A model generated the notes under the pieces. The model searched no databases, was not told the DNA's origin, and saw nothing but the letters and a program-made list of their open reading frames with translations. Source: JBATTK01 sp049670505 (GTDB taxonomy: Bacteria; Bacteroidota; Bacteroidia; Flavobacteriales; Flavobacteriaceae). Taken from it: a stretch of DNA of 64,000 nucleotides. The stretch is taken from assembly GCA_049670505.1 (NCBI GenBank), contig JBATTK010000036.1, positions 1-64,000 on the forward strand, written 5' to 3'. A program made the translations under genes and the position numbers. Position 1 is the stretch's first letter, and each line of letters opens with the position of its first letter. Positions 8,271-15,412 of the stretch are shown here, piece after piece.

Positions 8271-8864
8271 TTGAAAGAATTTATCAAAACAGTATACGAA
8301 TTATATCCAAAGAATATTTCGGCAATTGGTAGCAGGAATGAGTATTTGACCAGTATTGAACATATTGAGTTGAATAAAAGATTATCCGATGAAAACAGTA
8401 TTTATGGTCTAAGCAATATAGAGTTGGCCAAGACAAGAATTGAATCGGCTTTTAAAACTAAAATTGAAGATCACACAGTTAATAGTTGGCTTGACAGGTG
8501 TTATAATTGGCAGTTTCTCTTGAACCCAAAATCAAAGGAGTCAAAAAAATTAGTGATGTGTATTAATATTAGTAAGGTTAAACATATCTATATAATTTAT
8601 ATTTTAGAGGTTGAATTCAGCGAAACATTAGGTAGATTGAAATATCTACCTAGAAGAAATTTGCTCTTTGAGCAACAAAAGTTTAAGGCCGAAATCGAAG
8701 AAATCGAAGAAATTTTATCTTCTGAACTTTTAATGATTAAACCGTTTCCCAAAAAAAAATTAGATGACAGAATAATTGATGTTAGCTTTCAGGATATAGA
8801 AATTGGTGATTTCACGATGTTCAATGCTTTCTTTTTAAATGATTTTACAACTAGATTTGCATAA
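8271..8864 (+). CDS. Hypothetical protein, soluble, unknown function
   Basis: 197 residues from a TTG start, no signal peptide or membrane helix. It is lysine- and glutamate-rich, with a probable helical segment FKAEIEEIEEILSSELL (about residues 140-160). No family recognised. It follows the lipoprotein gene by 11 bases and precedes a small membrane protein by 3 bases, so it belongs to that transcription unit. A role as partner or immunity factor of the lipoprotein is only a guess from arrangement. Confidence 0.7.
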   Translation: MKEFIKTVYELYPKNISAIGSRNEYLTSIEHIELNKRLSDENSIYGLSNIELAKTRIESAFKTKIEDHTVNSWLDRCYNWQFLLNPKSKESKKLVMCINISKVKHIYIIYILEVEFSETLGRLKYLPRRNLLFEQQKFKAEIEEIEEILSSELLMIKPFPKKKLDDRIIDVSFQDIEIGDFTMFNAFFLNDFTTRFA

Positions 8865-8867
8865 ATT

Positions 8868-9071
8868 ATGAAAAATAAAATCTTATTGTTACTAATTATT
8901 GTTCTGCTTATTTTGGGTTTTTTTATGAGTCCCCGGTTATCCTTTATCTATAATTATTACGACAATTATTACAAAATTTCTTATAAAACAATAGTGCTCA
9001 TTATTGCCCAATTACTTATAGTATTTTCCATTATACGATTTCTTTTGTTGAAATTGAAGTCTAGGAATTGA
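8868..9071 (+). CDS. Small membrane protein, unknown
   Basis: 67 residues with two hydrophobic helices (about 4-20 and 42-60) separated by a tyrosine-rich loop (YNYYDNYYK) and ending in a basic tail. The ATG lies 3 bases after the preceding stop. No family recognised; third gene of the AT-rich accessory unit. Confidence 0.6.
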   Translation: MKNKILLLLIIVLLILGFFMSPRLSFIYNYYDNYYKISYKTIVLIIAQLLIVFSIIRFLLLKLKSRN

Positions 9072-9200
9072 GCATCTTGAGGTATTATCATACAAAAGTC
9101 TGATGTTTTCAAAAAATCTGGCGGTAAGTTGGCTCCTAATCAAAATGTACGTCTTCAAACGAATTTACCTTATTCAATGCTTTTTTTAAATGGTATTAAT

Positions 9201-9398
9201 ATGAAAACAAGAGTTTCAATATTTATTCTAACGATTTTGGTCTTGGGAAGCATTTTTAGAGACAAGACATTTTCATTAAATATTCATGATACTTATTACG
9301 TTACTAATTATTTGGAAATTGCTATAACTTTGGTGGTTTTGACAGCTTTATTTTTTAGTATCAAAAATATATTTGCAAAAAAAAATGTCGAGAAATAA
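9201..9398 (+). CDS. Small two-helix membrane protein with a COX1-like HDTYYV motif
   Basis: 65 residues from the ATG at 9201; an earlier in-frame ATG at 9129 would add 24 residues without a signal-like N-terminus, so 9201 is preferred. Two hydrophobic helices flank the sequence NIHDTYYVTNYLEIA, which resembles the HDTYYV(V)AHFH segment of cytochrome oxidase subunit I, but without the heme-binding histidines. No function can be assigned. Last gene of the plus-strand accessory group, ending head-to-head with the truncated MFS gene one base away. Confidence 0.5.
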   Translation: MKTRVSIFILTILVLGSIFRDKTFSLNIHDTYYVTNYLEIAITLVVLTALFFSIKNIFAKKNVEK

Positions 9399-9854
9399 TT
9401 AGTTATAGGGAATACGCCCGCCTGAAAAATTTATGCCGTGAACAAGGCCACGTTCTTTTACAGGAATCCAATTAAAAACCGCACTTGCCATGCTCGGAAA
9501 TGCCCCAGCCTCGCCCACTCCAAAAAGAAAACGTACAACAATAAGTGCGAAAAAGTTATACACAGCTCCTGTCAAAGCAGTAAAAAATGACCAGAGGCTA
9601 ACCACAGCAGTTAATACTTTTCGCGCACCATGTTTATCAGCCATGTAACCTGCCGGGGTTTGAAACATTGCATAACCCAACGCAAAAATGGATAACACCC
9701 ATCCCATTTGTGTATCTGATAGATTAAGATCCGTAGCAACCGGGTCCTTTGCTACAGAAATCAAAATTCGGTCAAAAAGCACGATCATGGCAAGAATAAA
9801 AGTGCCAAAAACCATACGATACCTAACAGGAAAGAATGGGTATTTTTTAGCCAT
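9399..9854 (-). pseudogene. MFS hexuronate/ACS-family transporter, truncated after the fourth or fifth helix
   Basis: 151 residues matching the N-terminal third of anion:cation-symporter MFS permeases (about 420 residues), with the helix 2-3 motif GYMADKHGARKVL and the helix 4 region VVRFLFGVGEAGAFPSMASAVFNW. Similarity stops at GINFSG, followed by six unrelated residues and a stop; nothing downstream encodes the rest. The break adjoins the accessory genes, so insertion or deletion removed the 3' end. Its ATG overlaps the gntR stop, so it was the target gene of that regulator's operon. Most likely non-functional. Confidence 0.8.
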
Positions 9855-10479
9855 TTATACGTTTTAATATCAGCTGTTTGGTTTTATCTAAATGCAATTT
9901 TGCCAATGATTCAGCCAAATCGGCGTCTCTATTTTCTATCGCATCTATAATTGCCATATGTTCTGGTAAAGTTTCTTTGGGGGACCTCAGCAGTCCTATT
10001 AAATCAATACATACCAAAAGATTACTTTGCTGAAAAATTTTATGTAGGAAACTATTACCACAACCTTCCATTATGGCATCATGAAATTTACCATCAACCT
10101 CTGAATATACTGACTCATCAATGTCCCCTTTCAAAAAGGGTGTAAACATATTTCGAAGATCGAGAACCTCTTTTGTAGATGCTCTTTCAGTAAACAGTCT
10201 AATTGCTGTTCCTTCTAAAGCCATTCTACAGTCGTAGATTTCTACAACTTCTTCATCCTTAAATTCCTTTACAATTACACCTTTTCTTGGGAGAGATTCT
10301 ATTAAGCCCTCGCCCTCTAACATTTGAAGTGCAGAACGCAATGGGGTTCTACTTATACCCAAATCTTCTGCGAGCTTATCTTGAACTATTTTTTGTCCTG
10401 GACTTAATTCCTTGGAAATAATCATAGCTCTTACCGTTTCATACGCTTGAGAGCTGAGTTCGTTAGTGGAGATTTTCAT
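9847..10479 (-). CDS. GntR-family regulator, FadR subfamily (FCD domain)
   Basis: 210 residues. Winged helix-turn-helix at about 8-70 (KLAEDLGISRTPLRSALQMLEGEGLIE) and an all-helical FCD ligand-binding domain at about 80-205, with candidate metal ligands in KFHDAIMEG and LPEHMAIIDAI. Regulators of this type commonly control sugar-acid (hexuronate/gluconate) uptake. Its operon partner is the truncated hexuronate-type MFS gene, overlapping by 8 bases. The divergent permease and polyol dehydrogenase genes are its likely remaining targets; inverted repeats in the shared upstream region fit. Confidence 0.88.
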   Translation of the reverse strand: MKISTNELSSQAYETVRAMIISKELSPGQKIVQDKLAEDLGISRTPLRSALQMLEGEGLIESLPRKGVIVKEFKDEEVVEIYDCRMALEGTAIRLFTERASTKEVLDLRNMFTPFLKGDIDESVYSEVDGKFHDAIMEGCGNSFLHKIFQQSNLLVCIDLIGLLRSPKETLPEHMAIIDAIENRDADLAESLAKLHLDKTKQLILKRING

Positions 10480-10493
10480 TATTTATATATTTT

Positions 10494-10528
10494 CTTCGTA
10501 CACAGAATACCGTATACCGTATACGAAG
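10494..10528. promoter_or_regulatory. Inverted repeat upstream of gntR, candidate operator
   Basis: CTTCGTA at 10494-10500 is inverted as TACGAAG at 10522-10528. Between them lie overlapping GTATAC half-sites (ACCGTATACCGTATACG). Position just upstream of the gntR start fits autoregulation; FadR-type operators often carry GT-N-AC cores. Assignment is by position only. Confidence 0.45.
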
Positions 10529-10738
10529 AAAGTAGAATATATTCAATTTTGCAAATTTGTTAATGTTTGCGCTTTTAAAATGAAGTTCTATTACTAATTA
10601 AACCTATAAATTGTTTATTCTATAATTCAACAGTTTTACTGTAAAAAAAGTTTACATAAAATGGCCATTAATTATACACGGGAGGAGGATACAAAGATTT
10701 TGACTTTATGTGTGGGATTTGATAAATTAAAACCCTTT

Positions 10739-10758
10739 AAAACGAACGTTTTATGGGA
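10739..10758. repeat. Left copy of a 20-bp direct repeat containing AAAACGAACGTTTT
   Basis: AAAACG-AA-CGTTTT is a perfect inverted repeat. The 20-base block (AAAACGAACGTTTT followed by ATGGGA) recurs with one change at 14187-14206, so the two copies bracket the permease and dehydrogenase genes. It could be a LacI-type operator or the edge of an inserted cassette. Confidence 0.55.
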
Positions 10759-10878
10759 ATTCAGCTTTTGTCTATAATCCGTTCTTTCTAACGGTCGTAT
10801 TTTGGGACTTTGATTTTTATGGTATAAAATTAAACTAAGATCTTATATACGATGAAAGTATAGTCAATAATTATTTTT

Positions 10879-10896
10879 TTGTATCATGCGGTACAA
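10879..10896. promoter_or_regulatory. Inverted repeat TTGTA-N8-TACAA upstream of the permease gene
   Basis: An 18-bp imperfect palindrome lies 60 bases before the permease ATG, in the 476-base gene-free stretch 10480-10955. It resembles the TNGT-N-ACNA core of FadR-subfamily GntR sites, so it may be bound by the divergently encoded regulator. Apart from this, the sites at 10494 and 10739 and general AT-richness, nothing else was seen in that stretch. Confidence 0.35.
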
Positions 10897-10955
10897 CAAG
10901 TGAAACGCAACCACTAAAACATTCACAAAAATCCAACTTCCAAACCAACCTAAAT

Positions 10956-12671
10956 ATGAATACTACCAACGATTTCCAGCAGTTTGAAGACATAGAGGAA
11001 GAACAATTACCGGTCTCCAAGCATAAATTACATGATTGGACTCATTTTGCCGGATTGTATGCAGCCGAGCATGTGGCCGCGACCGAGTTTGTAATAGGGG
11101 CAACATTTGTAGCATTGGGGGCAAAAACAATGGATATTCTATTGGGATTGTTAATCGGTAATGTTTTGGCTGTTCTTAGTTGGACATTCATTACTTCCCC
11201 CATAGCAGTCGATACGCGATTGAGTTTATATACTTACCTCAATAAGATTGCCGGTGATTCGATGACCAAGCTCTACAATTGGGCGAATGTTGTGATTTTT
11301 TCGGTTATATCTGCAGCTATGGTTACGGTATCTGCTACAGCGGTTCGTTTTGCTTTTGACATACCTGCCCAACTCAACTGGTACCCTACCAATCTCTGGT
11401 TTGTTTTGATTGTTTTTGCGGTTGGAATAGTTGTAGTGTCTATAGCGCTATATGGTTTTAATGCGGTTTCTGAATTTTCCGGTATCTGTGCTCCTTGGTT
11501 GTTCGTGATGTTTACAAGTGGGGCAATGGTGCTTTTGCCTGCATTAAGTCTTGACGTTTTGACCAAGACATTACCAGCTGGCTGGAACGATTTTATAGCC
11601 TTGGGAAATCAATCGATATGGACGGGAATTGACAGTAACGGGGAACCGGGTATTGGACTGGTAGAGGTAATTGGTTTTGCTTGGGCTGCAAATACCATTA
11701 CGCACTTTGGGCTTATTGATATGGCACTGCTACGTTTTGCTAAAAAGAAATCTTATGGATTGGCCACCAGTACTGGAATGATGTTTGGGCATTATGTTGC
11801 TTGGATCGCTGCTGGTATTATGGGGGCCGGAGCCGCAGTAATTTTAGGAAAAACTATAGTAGAACTTGACCCTGGTGACGTTGCCTATTACGCTCTAGGT
11901 TGGTCTGGATTTGTAATCGTAATTGTTGCCGGATGGACTACGGCCATAACGAATCTATACAGAGCAGGTTTGGCGGCCCAGGCTATTTTTTTCAACCATT
12001 CTAGAAAGAAAACTACCATAGTGGTCGGTTTGGTAACCATTGTAATAGCATGTTTCCCTTTTGTGTTTTCACAAATACTTCCGCTACTTACGTATGCGGG
12101 TCTATTGGTAGTTCCAGTTGGTGCAATCGTATTCGCCGAACATCAAATCTTTCCTAGAATAGGATATACCCGTTATTGGTCGTCTTATCGTCAGTTGACA
12201 TTCAGCACTCCGGCCGTAGCCGCATGGGGATTGGGGCTAGTATTCGGTTTTGGTCTGAACGCGCTTAATGTGATGTCCTTCTTTTATCTGTTTATCCCCA
12301 CTTGGATTTTCACCATCCTTATTTATACAGTATTGGCAGCCCGTTATGGTGCTAAGGAGAAGTATCCAGAACCGGAAAAACAAGAAAAAATACGTAACGA
12401 AAACATCTCAAAGTTTCAAGAGCAAAAAGCTGAATTGGAGCCAGAACCCATAAAGGATAACTCCATTTTCTCAAGGATACTAAAAACTATGGCTACTATT
12501 ACTCTGATCATAACTTTGGTTTTGGCTTGTATAGTACTGTTCGGTAGTGCTGATGAACTCATGTACTTGGAAAATCGAGAAGTATTTTATCGATATACAT
12601 TCATTTGTACTATACTCTATTTCGTTGCGGCCTATTGGGTTTTGCTACGTGGAAAATCAAAAAAAAGATAA
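10956..12671 (+). CDS. NCS1-like (purine/cytosine permease family) transporter
   Basis: 571 residues with 12 predicted helices plus a C-terminal extension: a charged cytoplasmic segment (about 470-505) and two further helices. The N-terminal HDWTHFAGLYAAEHVAATEFVIGATF and GWTTAITNLYRAGLA segments fit the NCS1 fold used by cytosine, purine and hydantoin carriers. Substrate is not evident. It is 6 bases upstream of a mannitol 2-dehydrogenase-type gene, so a sugar alcohol or aldonate substrate is possible although not typical for NCS1. Divergent from the GntR regulator. Confidence 0.8.
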   Translation: MNTTNDFQQFEDIEEEQLPVSKHKLHDWTHFAGLYAAEHVAATEFVIGATFVALGAKTMDILLGLLIGNVLAVLSWTFITSPIAVDTRLSLYTYLNKIAGDSMTKLYNWANVVIFSVISAAMVTVSATAVRFAFDIPAQLNWYPTNLWFVLIVFAVGIVVVSIALYGFNAVSEFSGICAPWLFVMFTSGAMVLLPALSLDVLTKTLPAGWNDFIALGNQSIWTGIDSNGEPGIGLVEVIGFAWAANTITHFGLIDMALLRFAKKKSYGLATSTGMMFGHYVAWIAAGIMGAGAAVILGKTIVELDPGDVAYYALGWSGFVIVIVAGWTTAITNLYRAGLAAQAIFFNHSRKKTTIVVGLVTIVIACFPFVFSQILPLLTYAGLLVVPVGAIVFAEHQIFPRIGYTRYWSSYRQLTFSTPAVAAWGLGLVFGFGLNALNVMSFFYLFIPTWIFTILIYTVLAARYGAKEKYPEPEKQEKIRNENISKFQEQKAELEPEPIKDNSIFSRILKTMATITLIITLVLACIVLFGSADELMYLENREVFYRYTFICTILYFVAAYWVLLRGKSKKR

Positions 12672-12677
12672 TCTATA

Positions 12678-14162
12678 ATGAAAAACACTGTAGTACTTAA
12701 TCAAAAGAATTTGGCCCAGTTAGGTGAACGAATTCCAATCCCTACTTTTAACCGCAATACCAATAAAATAGGAATGGTTCATATTGGAGTTGGTGGTTTT
12801 CATCGGGCACATCAGGCTTACTATACACATAAACTCCAAGAAAAATTCCATGCCCCTGAATGGGCTATTTGTGGAATTGGTTTACGGAAAGGCGACCAAA
12901 AAATACATGATGTTCTTAAAAAGCAAGATGGACTTTATACCCTTATCGTTAAACATCCTGATGGAAAGATAGAACCCCGGATTATTGGTTCAATTAGTGA
13001 TTTCATGCTAGGTGTGGACAACCCCGCGCCCGTTATAGAGCGCCTGGCCGCCCCGTCCACCAAAATTGTCTCCCTTACGATTACCGAAGGAGGCTATAAT
13101 TTCAATCCCTCAACAGGAGAATTTGACTTCGAGAATCCTGATATCAAAAATGAATTGAAACATCCTAATAGCCCCAAAACAGTATATGGCTTTTTAACGG
13201 CCGCGCTAAAAATGCGTCGTGATGCAGGACTATCGGCATTCACAATTATGTCTTGCGATAATATTCAGCACAACGGCGATGTTGTGCGTAACATGTTACT
13301 ATCGTTTGCCAAGAGACAAGATACAGCATTGGCCAATTGGATTGAACAAGAAGTCTGCTTTCCTAATAGTATGGTTGATAGGATAACACCCGTTACAACC
13401 CGTGCAGATATTGATTACCTAAAGAAAAACTACGGAATTAAAGATGAGTGGCCTGTAACCTGTGAGCCCTTCATACAATGGGTAGTGGAAGATAAATTTT
13501 CAGATGGGCGACCTGAGTTTGAAAAGGTGGGCGTACAATTTGTAACCGATGTGAAGCCTTACGAAAAAATGAAACTTCGACTGCTGAATGCGGGTCATTC
13601 CGTGTTGGGTATATTGGGTGCTATTCACGGACACAAAACAATCAACGCCTGTATGGAGGACGAAACTTTCGTCACCTACTTGCGAGCGTTTATGGATAAG
13701 GAAGCCACCCCGGTATTGGATGCCCTGAAAGGGATTGATTTAAATGCTTATAAGGACAGTTTGCAGGAGCGCTTTGCCAATCCTAATATAAAGGACAGTG
13801 TTAGCCGTATCTGTTCGGAAAGTTCGGCCAAGTTGCCCAAATTTTTAATCGCTACCCTTCAAGATAATTTGGCCGGGAAAGGAAGCATTCGATTTGCGAC
13901 CTTGGTCCTTGCTGCCTGGTGCTATTATAGTGATAAACGAATAGATAAAGATGGGCAACCAATTGAAATTATGGATGCGATGGGTACCGAACTTCACCAA
14001 GCGGCCAAACGAACAGAAACCGACAGCCTTGCCTTTATAAAACAAAAATCCCTTTTTGGAAATCTTGCTAAAAATGAAGGATTTACAAAGTTATATGAAG
14101 ATATGATACAAAAAATCTATAAGGATACCAATATCAAAAAGCACATGCATGAGCTGCTTTAA
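12678..14162 (+). CDS. Mannitol 2-dehydrogenase-family polyol dehydrogenase
   Basis: 494 residues, the usual size of long-chain polyol-specific dehydrogenases. The N-terminal NAD-binding motif is HIGVGGFHRAHQA (about 35-47). The catalytic Lys299, Asn304 and His307 in KLRLLNAGH correspond to Lys295/Asn300/His303 of the Pseudomonas fluorescens mannitol 2-dehydrogenase, which it resembles along its length (SLTITEGGY, VMSCDN-like MSCDNI, CEPFIQWVVEDKF). It should interconvert a polyol such as mannitol and its ketose with NAD. Fructuronate reductase (UxuB) belongs to the same family and cannot be fully excluded, given the hexuronate-type regulator context. Confidence 0.88.
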   Translation: MKNTVVLNQKNLAQLGERIPIPTFNRNTNKIGMVHIGVGGFHRAHQAYYTHKLQEKFHAPEWAICGIGLRKGDQKIHDVLKKQDGLYTLIVKHPDGKIEPRIIGSISDFMLGVDNPAPVIERLAAPSTKIVSLTITEGGYNFNPSTGEFDFENPDIKNELKHPNSPKTVYGFLTAALKMRRDAGLSAFTIMSCDNIQHNGDVVRNMLLSFAKRQDTALANWIEQEVCFPNSMVDRITPVTTRADIDYLKKNYGIKDEWPVTCEPFIQWVVEDKFSDGRPEFEKVGVQFVTDVKPYEKMKLRLLNAGHSVLGILGAIHGHKTINACMEDETFVTYLRAFMDKEATPVLDALKGIDLNAYKDSLQERFANPNIKDSVSRICSESSAKLPKFLIATLQDNLAGKGSIRFATLVLAAWCYYSDKRIDKDGQPIEIMDAMGTELHQAAKRTETDSLAFIKQKSLFGNLAKNEGFTKLYEDMIQKIYKDTNIKKHMHELL

Positions 14163-14186
14163 AAACTACATTTTTGGATAGTCTTG

Positions 14187-14206
14187 TAAAACGAACGTTT
14201 TTTGGG
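14187..14206. repeat. Right copy of the 20-bp AAAACGAACGTTTT direct repeat
   Basis: AAAACGAACGTTTT followed by TTGGGA, 25 bases after the dehydrogenase stop; 19 of 20 bases match the copy at 10739-10758. Located downstream of the operon, so a simple operator role is less likely for this copy. Confidence 0.55.
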
Positions 14207-14254
14207 ACATCGAATTTTAGGTTAGAAAGTCGCAAACAAATGTTGTACAGAAGC

Positions 14255-14286
14255 AAAAAACCCAAGAATTTCTCTTGGATTTTTTC
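14255..14286 (-). terminator. Terminator hairpin next to the second tRNA-Met 3' end
   Basis: CCAAGA and TCTTGG form a stem flanked by A and T runs on both sides, so it could act in either direction: behind the tRNA-like sequence at 14295 on the minus strand, or behind the dehydrogenase gene on the plus strand. Confidence 0.6.
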
Positions 14287-14294
14287 TGGTTGAA

Positions 14295-14351
14295 AGTAGC
14301 GAGAGGGGGACTTGAACCCCCGTCCGCCAGCCGGCGGATATGAATCCTCCG
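14295..14351 (-). repeat. Partial, chimeric tRNA-Met 3' half with inserted palindrome
   Basis: 14295-14322 (28 bases) is identical to the 3' end of the intact tRNA-Met, giving a complete T-arm and acceptor strand. Before it on the minus strand come the palindrome TCCGCCGGCTGGCGGA (14323-14338) and GGATTCATA, which matches the tRNA-Met anticodon arm. The D-arm and 5' acceptor strand are missing; instead the GIY-YIG reading frame ends here. It cannot fold as a tRNA. Confidence 0.7.
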
Positions 14352-14352
14352 T

Positions 14353-14616
14353 TCAGTCCCTTTTACGGGCATTGGGAACTATCCGTGCCCGGATGAACTC
14401 CCTTCCTTTTGCGGACTTCAATTGTTTTTCCCTTTTCAGGGCTTCTTTTTTGGTATCGAATACTTCGGGGTGCACTACGGTTCACGGCCTATACTTGGCC
14501 GTATATCCTTTGGTACCTTTTTCATTATGGGAAACCATCCTATGCACTAGATCGGAACTATAACCGATATAAATTTTATGATGACTTTCACTATAAAGTA
14601 CATAGACCGTGAACAT
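14353..14616 (-). pseudogene. GIY-YIG nuclease-family gene broken by an in-frame stop
   Basis: Reading from the ATG at 14616 gives MFTVYVLYSESHHKIYIGYSS..., the GIY-YIG core (VYV at 4-6, YIG at 16-18, Arg26, His30), of the small UPF0213/UvrC-N-terminal-like class. Codon 45 is TGA, where the family normally has Trp in KYRPW-TVVH; reading through gives a normal C-terminus (KREKQLKSAKGREFIR) and a stop at codon 88. One G-to-A change therefore broke the gene. It sits between a partial tRNA-Met 3' half and the intact tRNA-Met, suggesting a tRNA-associated selfish unit. Confidence 0.85.
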
Positions 14617-14630
14617 AAATTTTTATATGG

Positions 14631-14660
14631 AAAAACCCTCTCTGAAGTGAAAGGGTTTTT
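14631..14660 (-). terminator. Terminator of tRNA-Met
   Basis: On the minus strand AAAAAACCCT and AGGGTTTTT form a stem-loop directly behind the tRNA-Met 3' end and finish in a T run; it can also act towards the GIY-YIG remnant. Confidence 0.7.
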
Positions 14661-14663
14661 TAG

Positions 14664-14737
14664 TAGCGAGAGGGGGACTTGAACCCCCGGCCTCCGGGTT
14701 ATGAATCCGACGCTCTAACCAGCTGAGCTACCTCGCC
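14664..14737 (-). tRNA. tRNA-Met (CAT anticodon)
   Basis: 74-nt cloverleaf: acceptor GGCGAGG/TCTCGCT with G-T closing pairs, D-arm GCTC-AGCTGGTTA-GAGC, anticodon loop TTCATAA with CAT, T-arm GGGGG-TTCAAGT-CCCCC, discriminator A, no encoded CCA. An A-C mismatch closes the anticodon loop. Initiator features (C1-A72) are absent, so elongator Met is likely; Ile with lysidine-modified CAT is the other option. A second and third copy of its 3' end lie on the same strand at 14295 and 6923. Confidence 0.9.
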
Positions 14738-14856
14738 ATATGAATTCTGTTGCCCTAATTCTCTTTTAAGATGTAAACCTCGGAACGTCAATCTACAAAT
14801 TTGTATGCTGCACTGTAAGCAACGGAGCATTCTTGGCATAGGTTTTTAAACGGCTG

Positions 14857-14887
14857 CAAATATAAAGTTTAATTTCTTGCCCATCAA
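14857..14887 (-). promoter_or_regulatory. Bacteroidota-type promoter upstream of tRNA-Met
   Basis: On the minus strand TTG (14887-14885), a 20-base spacer, then TATATTTG (14864-14857), matching the TTG/TANNTTTG consensus. The tRNA starts about 120 bases downstream, an unusually long leader, so a second closer start may exist. The stretch between holds no gene. Confidence 0.55.
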
Positions 14888-14972
14888 AATTAGGCGGTTA
14901 AAAATATTCTAACCGTTTTATTTTTTTATCATTTATAAATATCTATATTGTCCGTAGAAAATAGGAATTGGA

Positions 14973-15359
14973 ATGAGCGAAAAAATTAAATATGAGCTTG
15001 AGTTTGTAATACAGTCTTCACCACAGCTGTTATACCAATATTTATCCACACCTTCAGGACTCTCCGAATGGTTTGCCGATAATGTAAACTCCAGGGGTGA
15101 AATGTTCAGTTTTATTTGGGATGATTCCGAGGAAGGTGCCAAGCTTCTAAAAAGGAAGAGTGATGAATTTGTAAAATTTTCCTGGTTGGAGAATGAAGAT
15201 GATGGCAGTTTTTTTGAAATGAAGATCATCGTGGATGAAATTACCAAGGATGTTTCTTTATTCATTACGGATTTTGCCGATGAAGATGAAATGGAAGAGG
15301 CTAAAATGTTATGGGAAAACCAGGTGTCCGACCTAAAACAGGTTTTGGGATCTTCCTAA
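14973..15359 (+). CDS. START-like domain protein (SRPBCC/AHSA1 superfamily)
   Basis: 128 residues of a helix-grip fold: residues 1-35 SEKIKYELEFVIQSSPQLLYQYLSTPSGLSEWFAD, a central beta region FSFIWDDSEEGAKLLKRKSDEFVKFSWL, and the C-terminal amphipathic helix AKMLWENQVSDLKQVL that closes the cavity. A common Bacteroidota family; ligand and role are not known. Followed by a hairpin that abuts the aminotransferase start codon. Confidence 0.85.
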   Translation: MSEKIKYELEFVIQSSPQLLYQYLSTPSGLSEWFADNVNSRGEMFSFIWDDSEEGAKLLKRKSDEFVKFSWLENEDDGSFFEMKIIVDEITKDVSLFITDFADEDEMEEAKMLWENQVSDLKQVLGSS

Positions 15360-15386
15360 AACTATTCTATAATATAGCGTATATTT

Positions 15387-15412
15387 GGCCTTGAATTTTT
15401 CAAGGCTTTTTT
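15387..15412 (+). terminator. Hairpin terminator directly against the aminotransferase start
   Basis: GCCTTGA-attttt-TCAAGGC (approximate loop) followed by six T, then ATG. It is placed to end the START-like transcript but occupies the ribosome-binding region of the next gene. A TATATTTG box at 15380-15387 may start a transcript inside the hairpin for the aminotransferase. Confidence 0.65.

Larger units (their letters stand above)
6923..14661. mobile_element. Probable remnant genomic island at tRNA-Met (no integrase left)
   Basis: The segment is bounded by direct copies of the 3' end of tRNA-Met (6923-6947 and 14661-14685, with a third copy at 14295-14322). The intact tRNA sits at the right edge with its 3' end facing the segment, the geometry expected for site-specific integration. 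Contents fit an accessory region: AT-rich orphan genes, a truncated transporter gene, a regulator, a sugar-alcohol cassette and a broken GIY-YIG gene. No integrase, relaxase or phage gene is present. Serial tRNA duplication is the alternative. Confidence 0.5.

Noticed and set aside
14312..14612. Plus-strand open frames across the tRNA half and GIY-YIG remnant
   Set aside because: They are antisense to the GIY-YIG frame, whose codon pattern and motifs fit the minus strand.
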